Positions 45,438 to 57,353 of a stretch of 64,000 bases of DNA are shown in pieces. Source of the stretch: Adenophora triphylla var. japonica (lineage: Eukaryota > Streptophyta > Magnoliopsida > Asterales > Campanulaceae); assembly GCA_022495995.1 (NCBI GenBank), contig JAFEMH010007455.1, positions 25,052 to 89,051 on the forward strand. Direction: 5' to 3'. A model generated the notes under the pieces. The model was not told the origin of the DNA. It worked only from the letters and a program-made list of their open reading frames with translations, and did no database searches. The position numbers were made by a program, and so were the translations under genes. Numbering within the stretch: position 1 is the first letter of the stretch; every line of letters starts with the position of its first letter.

Positions 45438-46300
45438 ATAGTGGTCAACCGATTGACGAAACGGCTGATGTACCGCAATTTACCCATGAAGCTCTTGACT
45501 TCGTCCTGGTTTGAGGTGGCCTCATATCCATGATGGCTTTGATCTTTCTGGGGTCAACTTCTATACCTCGCTCCGTGACCATGTACCCAAGCACTTTTCC
45601 CCTTGTCACTCCGAAGGTGCATTTGGCGGTGGTTTAGTCTCATGGAATGTTGTCTCAACCTCTCAAAGAATTTTCGTAGGTCAACAAAGTGTCGCCACCT
45701 TCTCCTTTGGAGTGGATTATCATGTCATCTACGTAGACCTCAATCTCCTTGTGGATCATGTCATGAAAAAGCGCGGTCGCCGCCCTTTGGTAAGTAGCCC
45801 CGCATTCTTGAGCCCGAATGGCATTACCGTATAACAAGAGGTTCCCCATGGTGTGGTGAAGGCCGTCTTTTCTTGGTCTTCCTCGGCCATCTTGATCTCG
45901 GTTGTAGCTCGCAAAACCATCAACGAAGGATTTGACTTCGTAGTTGGCGTGGAGTCCACCAGGATGTCTATGTTTGCGCAGAGGTAGTCGTCTTTGGGCC
46001 GGCCTTGTTTAGATCTCGGAAATCCACACAAAGAAATAAGCACCTTCCCATCGCCTTGGTTACGGTCACGATGTTGGACAACCATGTCGGGTATTCAATA
46101 ACTCGATGAACCCTACCCGCAAGAGCTTCTCAATTTCTTCTTTGACCCGTAGAGACCATTCCGGCTTAATCTTTCTCGCTCGTTTACATGGCTTAGCATC
46201 TCGGTGCTAGAGGGATTCTCGTGCTCTACTATCGAACCTGTCTAGCCTCGGCATATCTTTGTATGACCATGCAAACACGTCGACGTATTCTCTCGAGCAG
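45438..46300 (-). pseudogene. Reverse transcriptase, element D
   Basis: Pieces 45655-45849 (GATYQRAATALFHDMIHKEI, then EVYVDDMIIHSKG) and 45756-46085 (EEDQEKTAFTTPWG). Catalytic YVDD intact; frame broken several times. Confidence 0.85.
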
Positions 46301-47319
46301 CGATCAATCTGTCCCTTTCAACCCCCCGGAAGAAGCTTCCAATCTGTCTCTTTAGGTTCCTCAATAGTACCCAAGTTCACACTTATCAAAACCTCCTCAG
46401 CTTGGGCCCGGTTTTCCTCTTTTCCGAAACCCGCTTAAAGATTTCTTTAATGTATTGTTCGTTTAGTGTGTTTGCATCTTGTTCAAATGATTCATTATTA
46501 ACCGTTGTTAAGTTTTGAGTTAATTTATCATTTGTTAAGTTGGCAATAAGAGGATAATCGAAAGATTTGTCATTTCATTCAAGATAAGGGGAAAGATGAC
46601 ATCGATTACATTTTCATAATCCTCGGGCGTGAGGCCTTCGGATGACTCGAGGACTGGAATTCGAAGATTCCCGACTCAACCGAATAGACAACACCGACTC
46701 TGGACCCTACACTACTTATTGACTCGAGGGGACTTGACAAGGTTTGGACAGGATCTCACTCCTTCTTGCCGTTGCCACAGGGAGTAGCGGCCTTGTCGGC
46801 GTTCTTCGTAAAGTTGGAGACTTCGAACCGATCAAAAGCTTGCCGGAAATCATTAATGTGCCGATCGTGGAAAGATGGTGAGGGAACTAAAGTAACTTGT
46901 TGCAATCTTTCGCCTAGCTCTTCCGTAGCGACCGGACTCATTGATCAAGGGTCCGGCTCATCTTATCAATGCACCGCCGATAACTCATTTTCTCTTTATC
47001 GATCTTGGACACCACGACCTTGTCGGTGTAGCCAATGTAAGGGTTGGCCTGGATAATGCCGATGAAGTCTTCTTCCGGGGATCTTAATTCTTCCTTGACC
47101 GGCTACGTATTCAATAGGCTTTCGTGTTCTCGCTTCTAGATCCGCTAGCTTCTCATTGAACTTCACGATGGCCACAAATTCAGCACTTTACGCTTCAAGA
47201 GGATCACCGTACATGGGGGTATCAGCCGGGACTGTGCTTGGGGTGACGGGTTCTTTGACAGGTTCCTTGGCATAACCGACATAGTAGTCGAACTTGCCCG
47301 AAGGCTCTCCCCAAAGTTC
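46301..47319 (-). pseudogene. Linker upstream of RT, element D
   Basis: The RT-proximal part (46301-46700) matches the acidic spacer of A and B in broken frames. The rest includes 46756-46941 (HINDFRQAFDRFEVSNFTK) and a segment like EDFIGIIQANPYIGYTDKVV, which I do not recognise. No D-x-G protease motif and no LLGRPW strand is seen. Confidence 0.5.
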
Positions 47320-47631
47320 CTACGCTCTTGTCCCCGCCTTCGTATCTTTCCTTAAGCTTCGCCGTGTGGACTTTCTCTTCTTCTTCTTCCTTGAAGGAGC
47401 GTCCTCATTGATCCATTCTTGATACTCATACTCTAGGCGCCTTTCACAATCACATACATCATACCAGATGTGAGGCTTGGATTGAACCAGGATAGCCCCT
47501 CCAACCGCTTGGTCATTACCGTTGTGGATTACCATGTTGGCCATTTTGACACCGAAAAGCCGACAAACCGAGGATTCTCGCGAACCGTCCGAGGATTGTG
47601 CGCTAACAAGTCGCTGACCCGGTGTTCTCAC
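47320..47631 (-). pseudogene. Short gag-like ORF with one IWYDVCDC domain, element D
   Basis: Starts RTPGQRLVSAQ, like B's RTPGHRLASWEE, then reaches HIWYDVCDCERRLEYEYQEW and a Lys-rich run within 60 residues. After a frameshift VGTLGE/FDYYV-like sequence follows near 47300. Compared with B, the whole middle is missing and there is one domain copy. Function unknown. Confidence 0.6.
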
Positions 47632-48709
47632 CCACTTCTTTCTCGCCGCGGGAAAGGGATAGGAAAGGTTTAGACTCGGGGTAGGTGTTTAGTGAAGGCT
47701 CAGGCAATATGCAAATTAGAATCTTCAAGTTTACTTAAAATAGTGTCTTTTATTAATATCTATTTGGTTGGAAAAGGGGTTTTGCCCTTCTTTTTCGTAA
47801 CTACACTAGATCCTGGATCAGTGGGTTCCGTCACTACGTCTATAAGCCCCTCGTATTCCACCTGTATTTCGACCTCCCAGGGTGGACAGCCCCGGGCGAG
47901 GGTCCTATAGGGCACGCGGATCCCACCGATCGAGAGTAAAGAACGCTCCTATCGGGTCTAGCGGGTCATAGGACCTTTCAACGCACGAGCGATGCGGATT
48001 ATAGTCAAGGCAATACCGGGAAAGTCTCGTCTCTCTGCCTTGACGGATCTTTGACAGAGTTTCGCTTGAGCGAATGACGGTTTTTTGACTTTCGGTAATG
48101 TCCGAGAGAATAATAGGCATGGGTCGGGCGGCAAAAGCCGGATGACACAGTGTCACATTGAACTTCGTTGCATACGCAGTGCGTGAGTCAAAATCGAAGT
48201 CAATGCCGGTCAAGATCTTGCCAATTTTTCCTTGTCGGAATTTTGGCAGAGCTTCGCTTGAGCGAAAGATCTTTTGATTTTTGGCAAAGACTCGGTCTTG
48301 ACTCTTACGCATTCCGTGTGGGTCAAGGTCAATAGTCAATTCCTTGTCGGAATTTCGGCAGAATTTCGCTTGAGCGAAAATCTTGGCTTCCGTTATGAGC
48401 TAAGGCTTGACCTTTACGTGGGTATGCAACTGGGCTATATGACACGGACTAGACCAAAAACCAACCAAAAGTCACGGTTTTTTGAAACGTGTGACACGGA
48501 CTGTGCATTGGTCGACACTGGCTGCCATGGGGAGGTTGGGATGATTCCGTGCGCGCCCGGGAGCATCGTCAGGCTGTCCGTGACTGCAGCTGGAACCACC
48601 CTCGGGTTTGAAGGACGTGCGTGCAAAAGTGTACAGGATATATCAGGTGCGCGTAGTGTGCGGTCTCCTAAAAATGTTCCTTTTTGAGTTAAAACAGAGA
48701 TTTTCATAA
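47632..48709 (-). other. Leader/gag-proximal region, element D
   Basis: No credible gene. Three copies of the palindrome TTCGCTTGAGCGAA (48061, 48253, 48365) lie inside decayed repeats with CTTGTCGGAATTTCGGCAGA. F is inserted at 48715. Confidence 0.6.
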
Positions 48710-48714
48710 ATGTG
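48710..48714. repeat. Target site duplication of element F (left)
   Basis: ATGTG, exact copy at 57354-57358. Confidence 0.92.
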
Positions 48715-50286
48715 TGATGGATGTGTATTTACCCATCCAAATGATGCACTTTTAGGCTTTCTTTGTGTTTGATTCCCGAGTTTTATGTATTTTGACATGG
48801 TTTGTGAGTATTTTATGAGTACAGGGTATAGAGCTGCTTAAAGGTGTATTTTATGGATAAAAAGTGCAAAAGGAATAAAGTGGAGCGGAGCAGAGAAGAA
48901 AAAAAACTGAAATTACGAGCTCAAGGACTAAACTGGCATTTGGAAGCTTTTGGACCAAATGGGAATTATTGGAAAATTCAGGGACTGAACTGGGAATATG
49001 GAATTTTTGGACGAATTTAATTTATAAAAATTCCTGGGTTAAAATGAAAAATAAAATCCCAAAGAACGAAGTGCAAAAGAATCCATTAGAGCGATCAAAA
49101 TGCGACTGCAAAATCGCGAGACGGAACGAGTACATATTGATACAAATCAAGGCATTCCTAGGCAAGGCTGGCCGAGAGAAGGAGCATGCATGGCCGGCCA
49201 AATGGGTAATGAAAAGTTGGGCCAAGGAAATTTGGGCCAAGGAAATAATGAGGCAAACTGTCTAACCAAAAGGGCGACCGCGCTAAGGAGGAAATTCACG
49301 CGGCCAAACTCTCGGCCAAGTTGGGCGTCCGCGCTGAAATTCGAGGGCGGCCGCGCTTCTTCCGACGTCACCAGTTTTCAGCAGTTTTTCAGTGTCTTAT
49401 TGAGGGCATTTTTGGAATTTCTCAACCTAGATTGTTACCCTATTTTATTTTCTATATAATCAAACTAGCAGCCACGGTAGAATAACACACATTATATCAT
49501 TAGTTTTAGTTTTTGATTCTCTTTTTCGTGGATCAACATTGAAGAAGAAGATCAATTCCAGGTTTTATTATTTATTAATTATGAGTAGCTAAATTCTTTA
49601 GATTTGTAGATTGTTTTGATCTTTACCGGATTTTTATGCAATAATATTTTTAATTCTTTCTATTTAATTCCTTCTAGTTCATCAATAGATTTTAATTTCT
49701 TGATCTTAGATTTGAGACGTATGTTAAGATACGAACTCATCTTTGAATAATTGGGTATTTATCGAGCCATTAATTTGGGCGATTTATACATTGACCACTA
49801 TTGATTGAATAATTTGATCTGTGCCGTAATAGAATCGGATCAATGTTAGGTTCTTTAATTCTTGTGTGCTTAATTTATTCTTGGTGTATTGTGGAACCGT
49901 AATAGAAACTGCAATATTAAAAAGGGTATTTAGGATTGTAATCCGGCCACCTAACCGTGTCGATCCTAGCCAAAGTGAATGAACCCTAGAAGTTGAATTA
50001 ATGTTTTATAAGTAAAATTCTGCATAGAATGATGGTATAGTGAAATCCAATCTACGAATCTCTGCTCATAATCTGTTTTCTTGCTTAGTTAGTTTCTGTT
50101 ATTTAGTTTATGCTTTTAGTCTTAAATCAAATCAAAAATATAAACTTTGGTTACTTATTCACTGCTTTCGCTTTACTTGTTTACCAACGAGTCTCTGTGG
50201 ATTCGACCCCTGCATTTGCATACTGCTACACCGGTAGTGAGTACACTTGCTCGGTTTTTATTACAAGAGGGAGTTTTCCTCCATCA
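48715..50286 (+). repeat. Element F 5' LTR
   Basis: 1572 bp, TGATGGATG ... CCATCA. TATATAA at 49453-49459. Confidence 0.95.
49453..49459 (+). promoter_or_regulatory. TATA box, element F 5' LTR
   Basis: TTTTCTATATAATCAAAC; copy at 56519-56525. Confidence 0.6.
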
Positions 50287-50292
50287 AGTTTT

Positions 50293-50310
50293 TGGCGCCG
50301 TTGCCGGGGA
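50293..50310 (+). other. Primer binding site (tRNA-Asp type), element F
   Basis: TGGCGCCGTTGCCGGGGA six bases after the 5' LTR. Confidence 0.92.
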
Positions 50311-50344
50311 CTTGTTGCAAGTAAACAAGTAAGTTAAGTAGTGA

Positions 50345-51600
50345 ATGCAAGGTCGTCGTTCTTTGAAGCCTACATTGGTTCCATTGGACGATAACATCAA
50401 TAGACTTGAGGAAACATTTGAGGGCGATCCCCTCTTTAATCCTCTCTTTTCAGATTCGGACATCGAGTCTGAACCCTCCACCACCGAGGTAGAGGAAGAA
50501 AAAGTCGAGATGGCAGAACCACCGGCTCAAACAATGAATGATTACCTGAGACCTAGGGTAGACACTTCTACCTCATGCATAGTGCTGTCCGAAGCGAAAG
50601 AATTTAGAGGTCAAAGGTCAATATTTTGCTATGTTACCTAGTTTTCGGGGGCTACCAGGCGAGGATGCCTTGACTTTCTTGAAAGAATATATTATGACGG
50701 TAGCCCAGTTTCTATTAAGGAGGGAGTGACTGAAGTTCGTATTAGACTTAAGTGCTTCCCTTACACTTTAAAAGGGGCAAATAAAACTTGGTTAATGATG
50801 CTTCCATCCCAAAGCATCAAAGACATGGACTTGAGATGCAAGATATTTTTCTCGGGAGGTATTACCCACATCATCTATGAGTCTACTTTTAGACGAAATT
50901 GATGACTTTCACACAAGATGTGGGGAACCTTTCCATGAAGCTTGGGAGAGATTTAATATGATGCTTATTCAATGTCCTCAGCATAATTTTTCTTTACCCT
51001 CTCTGAATCAAGCTTTCTATGATGGCTTGAATGATTCCACTCGATCCGTAGTGGATAATGCAACAGAGGATCTATAGGAGTCAAGACCCCGAGGAGACTA
51101 AGGCCTTATTTGAAATGTTGAGTGCTAATTCTCAACAAAAGAGTTCTAGGGGAAAACAAGGGGTATTGGATTTGATCGCTACGATAATTTATCCAAGCAA
51201 ATTGCTTTGTTTTAAATAGTAAGTTTGACAAGTTGACTGCTCAAGGCACCTCTTCTAGTGCCAATGTGTTAAATGATTTATGTGCTTACTGTGGTCTAAA
51301 TTCTCATGCTACTAATATGTGTCCAAGTGGTGTGCAGTTTGGTTGTGATCCTGAACAGGTAAATGCTATGTATGGACTGAGCCCCAAGGCATCCACGTAA
51401 CATGCCCTATGGCAACACTTATAATCCAGGGTGGAGGAATCATCCTAATTTCTCATGGGGAGGTAATCAGAATCCACAAAATAAACCTCTCCACCCTCCA
51501 CCTCCACCAGGACCATTTGAAAGAAGGAAGGAGCCTTGGGAGGAAGCAAGAGAGCAAATGAGAGCCGAACAAAGAACAGGCGGCAAAGAATCATGAAGCT
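50345..51600 (+). pseudogene. Gag, element F
   Basis: ATG 50345 (MQGRRSLKPTLVPLDD), acidic N-terminus, then capsid-like pieces after frameshifts near 50630 and 50850: SFRGLPGEDALTFLKEY, CFPYTLKGANKTWLM, DDFHTRCGEPFHEAWERFNM. A CCHC knuckle CAYCGLNSHATNMC is at about 51280-51321. Stop at 51075-51077 and others split it. Confidence 0.8.
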
Positions 51601-51603
51601 GCT

Positions 51604-52499
51604 ATGAAAAAATTGGAGACCCAAATAGGGCAAATGGCTGAAGCTGTTCAAGCAATGCAGGGGCACAAGTCAGGGACCTTCCCGAGTCAAGGTCACCAAG
51701 CAAAAGCCATTACCACACTCAGGAATGGTAAACAGGTAGGTAGCGAGGTAATTTCTTCTTCATCTTCTACTCCCCCTCCTGTTGTTGAAATTGTTAATGA
51801 GGAAGAAGGTACTAATGAATTGGGGGAAAATTCTAAAGTTGACTCTCCAGCCCCCAATCCATATGTACCAGCTGTACCGTTTCCTGGAAGATTTATGAGA
51901 AATAAAATGGATCAACAAATGTCGGAGTTGATGGACATGTTCTCTAAAGTGAACATCAATCTCCCTTTGTTGAATGTGATAAAAAATATTCCGGCTTATG
52001 CCAAGTTTTTCAAAGAAATTAATTCCAAGAAACCAAAGTATGGCAAGGATGAGAAAGCTTTTCTTGGAGAGAATGCTAGTGCAGTGGCACAACATCTCCT
52101 CCCACCCAAACAAAAGGACCCCGGAAGTTTTATAATTTCTATCAATATGGGGAACTCGAATAAGGTGAAGGCAATGTTGGACCTAGGCGCTAGTATTAAT
52201 TTGTTACCCCATTATATGTATCTTGATATGGGTTTGCCTGAATTGAAACCTACATCCATGGCTCTGCAACTAGCGGATCGATCTATTAAAAGACCGTTGG
52301 GGATTGTGGAAGATGTTTTGGTTCAGGGGACTCATTGATCATACCTGTGGATTTTGTTGTGCTTGAGATGCCTAATAGTGAGTGTAGTCGTCGTGATTCC
52401 CCAATTCTACTTGGGCGACCATTCATGGCGACGACAAACACTATTATTAATGTTGGCAATGGAACTCTTTCCATGACTCGTGGCCAACGAAACTATTGA
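51604..52499 (+). pseudogene. Gag C-terminus and aspartic protease, element F
   Basis: Open 51604-52338: KKLETQIGQMAEAVQAMQ, AITTLRNGKQVGSEV, PFPGRFMRNKMDQQMSELMD, then the protease AMLDLGASINLLPHYMY (D-L-G). A frameshift near 52328 precedes the ILLGRPFMATTNT strand. A stop lies at about 52497. Confidence 0.82.
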
Positions 52500-52505
52500 A
52501 ATTTC

Positions 52506-53382
52506 GTGCATGATATTATGAAAAATCCAATGGACAATGGGAATTCTTGTAACTTTGTGGAGAGAGTAGATGATTGTGTGCATGAGTATCTGTGGCATGA
52601 TAGAGCATGTGATGAACTTGAGATGTTGTTGAATGGCAGTGAGAAAACTAGGGATAATGCGGGTTCCGAAGTTATGGCCATTGAAAATAAGGCCGAGGAA
52701 CATTATTCTGTTAATGGCCCGTCTCACTCCCTAGGCTACTTCAATGAGAAGTATGCGCCATCAGTTGTGGTTCCACCGGTTCTTGAACTAAAACCCCTCC
52801 CCTCTAATTTAAAATATGCTTTTCTAGGGGAGGGTGAGACTTTACCTGTGATAGTTGCCTCAGATTTGACCTTAGAACAAGAGGCCAAATTAATTGCTGT
52901 GCTTTGTGAGCACAAATCGGCCATAGGGTGGACTTTGGCGGATATTAAAGGTATTAGCCCCTCAATGTGTATGCATAAAATTAATCTTGTAGAGGGGGCT
53001 AAACCTTCAAGGGAGAGACAAAGGAGATTGAATCCTCACATGGAGGAAGCAGTGAGGAAAGAGGTCCTGAAATTATTAGATGCGGGAATTATATTCCCAA
53101 TTGCGGACAGTGAGTGGGTAAGCCCGGTTCAAGTGGTTCCTAAGAGGTCGGGCATTACTGTTGTGAAAAATGATAAAAATGAGGATGTGCCCACTAGAGA
53201 GGTGACCGGGTATAGGATGTGTATAGATTTGAGAAAGCTGAATGCCGCCACCAAAAAGGATCACTTTCCTTTGCCTTTCATTGACCAAATCCTAGAGAGG
53301 TTGGCGGGTCATGCTTATTACTGCTTTCTTGATGGATTCTCGGGATATAATCAAATCACAATTGCACCCGATGATTTTTCTA
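52506..53382 (+). pseudogene. Reverse transcriptase, N-terminal part, element F
   Basis: Linker, then RT fingers: KINLVEGAKPSRERQRRLNP, KEVLKLLDAGIIFPIADSEW, MCIDLRKLNAATKKDHFPLP and FLDGFSGYNQITIAP. It stops after about PDD, before the palm motif. Everything to the integrase C-terminal half is missing. Confidence 0.88.
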
Positions 53383-53389
53383 TGGTCTT

Positions 53390-53485
53390 GAGGGGATCGC
53401 CCTCAAATGTTTGAGCCGGTGGTTCTGCCATCTCGACTTTTTCTTCCTCTACCTCGGTGGTGGAGGGTTCAGACTCGATGTCCGA
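53390..53485 (+). other. Chimeric filler: inverted gag pieces at the pol deletion, element F
   Basis: 53390-53410 is the reverse complement of 50414-50434. 53411-53485 is the reverse complement of 50456-50530. The pieces are not in the order of a simple inversion and share a 3-bp overlap (TGT) at their junction. Confidence 0.88.
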
Positions 53486-54132
53486 TAGCCACAGCCTACC
53501 ATCCCCAAACATCGGGGCAAGTGGAAGTAAGCAACCGCCAAATCAAGGGGGTTCTAGAGAAGACAGTCCGGCCAAACAGAAAAGATTGGGCTTTGAAGCT
53601 CAATGATGCATTATGGGCATATCGGACTGCTTACAAAACTCCCATTGGGATGAGTCCGTACAGAATTGTGTATGGCAAGGAATGTCACCTTCCGGTTGAG
53701 ATGGAACATAAGGCATATTGGGCTGTGAAGGAACTCAACATGGATTTGAAGAAGGCGGGTGAGAAACGGATGCTTGATTTGGATGAGATTGAGGAGTTGA
53801 GGCAAGACAGCTACCAAAGTGCCAAGCTGTATAAAGAAAGAACCAAGAGATACCATGATCAGTACTTGAAGCCAAAATTCTTAAGTCCGGGTATGAAGGT
53901 CTTATTGTTCAATTCTCGATTGAGACTTTTTCCCGGCAAATTATGCTCCAAATGGTCGGGCCCTTACGAGTTGGTGAAAGTATTTCCACATGGAGCAGTC
54001 GAGCTCAAAGATTTGAAAAACGGAAGTACATTCAAGGTGAATGGGCATCGAGTCAAGCCCTATCACGAAGGGGTGTCTATCTTGGAGGAAATTGATGTGG
54101 TGGTGTTGGTGGATGCACCGAAAATTAAATGA
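53486..54132 (+). pseudogene. Integrase, C-terminal part, element F
   Basis: [20 protein letters not shown] (with the catalytic E), then [40 protein letters not shown] and [20 protein letters not shown]. It ends [10 protein letters not shown]. The zinc finger and both catalytic Asp residues are lost. Confidence 0.88.
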
Positions 54133-55780
54133 GAAATCATGAGCATCACGTCGAGCCAAAGACTTAAAACAAAGGCGCTAGTTGGGAGGCAACCCAATGA
54201 GGTATGTTTTATTTTTGTCTTAATTATTGTTTAGTAGTGTCTTGCCATCCGTTAAGCCCAAGGCACGCTTTTGTTCTCTGTGCTCTGAGGACATAGCATG
54301 TTTTGAGTTTTGGGGTGGGCAACTCTCCGAGTTTGTGGGTTTATAGGGGAGTGTATATAGTGTCACCCTCCAAAAAAATAGAAAAATTTAAAAATTTTGT
54401 TCTTTTCATAGTTGGGATGTTGGCCAAAGTCTGTGATGATTAGAGTGTGCTTTAATTTTAAAAATCACATGTGCTATTATTAGTGTGGTGATTGGGATTT
54501 CATTGAAACATTTAAATTATGATTGCACCACCTCTCACTTCCGTATCATTTTCTTGGTCATTGTCATCAACTTAGGTGCCTTTTATAGGATCACTTTGTG
54601 TATTCTCGGGGTCCCTAGAACATGTTTGCATGATTGTCAATAACACGTCAATAGGTTACTTGATATATATGGCTATTTTTTTGAATCCCTTTTTGTGAGC
54701 CTTAAACTTTCTAGTCACTAAAAATTTTCCGCTAGAACCCCTTTTGAGCTTGAAAAAGAATGGAATCTCTCACAAAGTGGGAGGTTATCTTAGACCACCA
54801 TTCGCCTTCTTTTGTACCCTCATTGTCCTACCCTTTTAACCTATACACAAATTTAATTTTTCTCACCTTTTCAAGAAAGTGAAACTAGGGAATGAATGGG
54901 AATATTTTGGGGGATGTTTTGAAAATCAAAGGATTGAGTGGAAAGTGGTCACGAAAATAAAGAAAAGGGACATGTTATGTAATGAAAAGAGGGGCAAGTA
55001 AAAAAAAAAAAAAAAAAAAAAAAGCTTCAAAAGAAAAGTGAGACAAAAAGACTTAAAAAGAGCGCTCACTTGTAAAGTAAAAAAAAAAAAAAAAAAATTG
55101 AAGCCTTGCCTTCTCTAATGTGAAGTGAAAATTATGTTTCAAGGTGACCAAAGAAAGTAATAGAATGTGCCCAACCCCATGTTGATGTATGAAAAAGTTT
55201 TAGTTTGTGGGTTGGCACATTGGAAAGTAATAAGGGTAAGTGGAGGATGTATTGTTACAAGAAGACTTTTTAGTTTCACTTTCTTGTTCTCGTATGTCCT
55301 TACCTTCATTTGTAACCATGAACCTAGCCCTGCGATCTTTCGCAACTTAACTTTTAAGCCATATTATTCTTTCAATATGGAGTAACCGGGTTGACAATCG
55401 TGTAAATATGCGTATGAGTGTCCTTTTTGGGTTGTACTGTCTATAACATATTGATTTAGAGCATCGCTTAGTAAATCCATAAACAATCTTAGGTTGCTGG
55501 CAGTGACCTCCCATAATTCATTCATCATTCAGGCCGCGGTGGAAAATTGTGAGTTTTATGCTTCAATGTGATTGTAATCCCATTACTGTGGTGGCACTTG
55601 TTGATTATGTGTGTTGGTAAGGATCTGAGACTTGTATGGCCAATGAATCATCTATGTTAGAACATCCCAAAAATAATTATTTTGTTTTTATATTTTATTA
55701 TTAATAGTTAGAGTAGTTTTGTTTTATTTCTTTTAGTTTTATTTTACTCGGGACGAGCAAAAGGTTAGTTTGTGGGTGTT
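54133..55780 (+). other. 3' UTR, element F
   Basis: No coding signal. A hairpin TTGGG-aggcaa-CCCAA (54182-54197) lies 50 bp after the stop, in GCGCTAGTTGGGAGGC context that I recall as common in related plant elements. Two A tracts (about 55000-55023, 55078-55097). The end reads CGGGACGAGCAAAAGG, then TTAGTTTGTGGGTGTT (PPT region). Confidence 0.7.
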
Positions 55781-57353
55781 TGATGGATGTGTATTTACCC
55801 ATCCAAATGATGCACTTTTAGGCTTTCTTTGTGTTTGATTCCCGAGTTTTATGTATTTTGACATGGTTTGTGAGTATTTTATGAGTACAGGGTATAGAGC
55901 TGCTTAAAGGTGTATTTTATGGATAAAAAGTGCAAAAGGAATAAAGTGGAGCGGAGCAGAGAAGAAAAAAAACTGAAATTACGAGCTCAAGGACTAAACT
56001 GGCATTTGGAAGCTTTTGGACCAAATGGGAATTATTGGAAAATTCAGGGACTGAACTGGGAATATGGAATTTTTGGACGAATTTAATTTATAAAAATTCC
56101 TGGGTTAAAATGAAAAATAAAATCCCAAAGAACGAAGTGCAAAAGAATCCATTAGAGCGATCAAAATGCGACTGCAAAATCGCGAGACGGAACGAGTACA
56201 TATTGATACAAATCAAGGCATTCCTAGGCAAGGCTGGCCGAGAGAAGGAGCATGCATGGCCGGCCAAATGGGTAATGAAAAGTTGGGCCAAGGAAATTTG
56301 GGCCAAGGAAATAATGAGGCAAACTGTCTAACCAAAAGGGCGACCGCGCTAAGGAGGAAATTCACGCGGCCAAACTCTCGGCCAAGTTGGGCGTCCGCGC
56401 TGAAATTCGAGGGCGGCCGCGCTTCTTCCGACGTCACCAGTTTTCAGCAGTTTTTCAGTGTCTTATTGAGGGCATTTTTGGAATTTCTCAACCTAGATTG
56501 TTACCCTATTTTATTTTCTATATAATCAAACTAGCAGCCACGGTAGAATAACACACATTATATCATTAGTTTTAGTTTTTGATTCTCTTTTTCGTGGATC
56601 AACATTGAAGAAGAAGATCAATTCCAGGTTTTATTATTTATTAATTATGAGTAGCTAAATTCTTTAGATTTGTAGATTGTTTTGATCTTTACCGGATTTT
56701 TATGCAATAATATTTTTAATTCTTTCTATTTAATTCCTTCTAGTTCATCAATAGATTTTAATTTCTTGATCTTAGATTTGAGACGTATGTTAAGATACGA
56801 ACTCATCTTTGAATAATTGGGTATTTATCGAGCCATTAATTTGGGCGATTTATACATTGACCACTATTGATTGAATAATTTGATCTCAGGCCGTAATAGA
56901 ATCGGATCAATGTTAGGTTCTTTAATTCTTGTGTGCTTAATTTATTCTTGGTGTATTGTGGAACCGTAATAGAAACTGCAATATTAAAAAGGGTATTTAG
57001 GATTGTAATCCGGCCACCTAACCGTGTCGATCCTAGCCAAAGTGAATGAACCCTAGAAGTTGAATTAATGTTTTATAAGTAAAATTCTGCATAGAATGAT
57101 GGTATAGTGAAATCCAATCTACGAATCTCTGCTCATAATCTGTTTTCTTGCTTAGTTAGTTTCTGTTATTTAGTTTATGCTTTTAGTCTTAAATCAAATC
57201 AAAAATATAAACTTTGGTTACTTATTCACTGCTTTCGCTTTACTTGTTTACCAACGAGTCTCTGTGGATTCGACCCCTGCATTTGCATACTGCTACACCG
57301 GTAGTGAGTACACTTGCTCGGTTTTTATTACAAGAGGGAGTTTTCCTCCATCA
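55781..57353 (+). repeat. Element F 3' LTR
   Basis: 1573 bp, almost identical to 48715-50286. Confidence 0.95.

Larger units (their letters stand above)
48715..57353 (+). mobile_element. Element F: Athila-like Ty3/gypsy with deleted pol core
   Basis: 8639 bp. LTRs begin TGATGGATG and end CCTCCATCA. PBS TGGCGCCGTTGCCGGGGA (tRNA-Asp type), typical of Athila-like elements. Gag, protease and the first part of RT are present; the RT catalytic motif, RNase H and most of integrase are missing. The LTRs look identical except for one small difference (about 49820 versus 56887), so this is the youngest insertion. Confidence 0.9.

Noticed and set aside
48969..49459. ORFs of 98 and 119 codons, duplicated at 56035-56525
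   Set aside because: They lie within F's LTRs and are duplicated only because the LTRs are; no recognisable domain.
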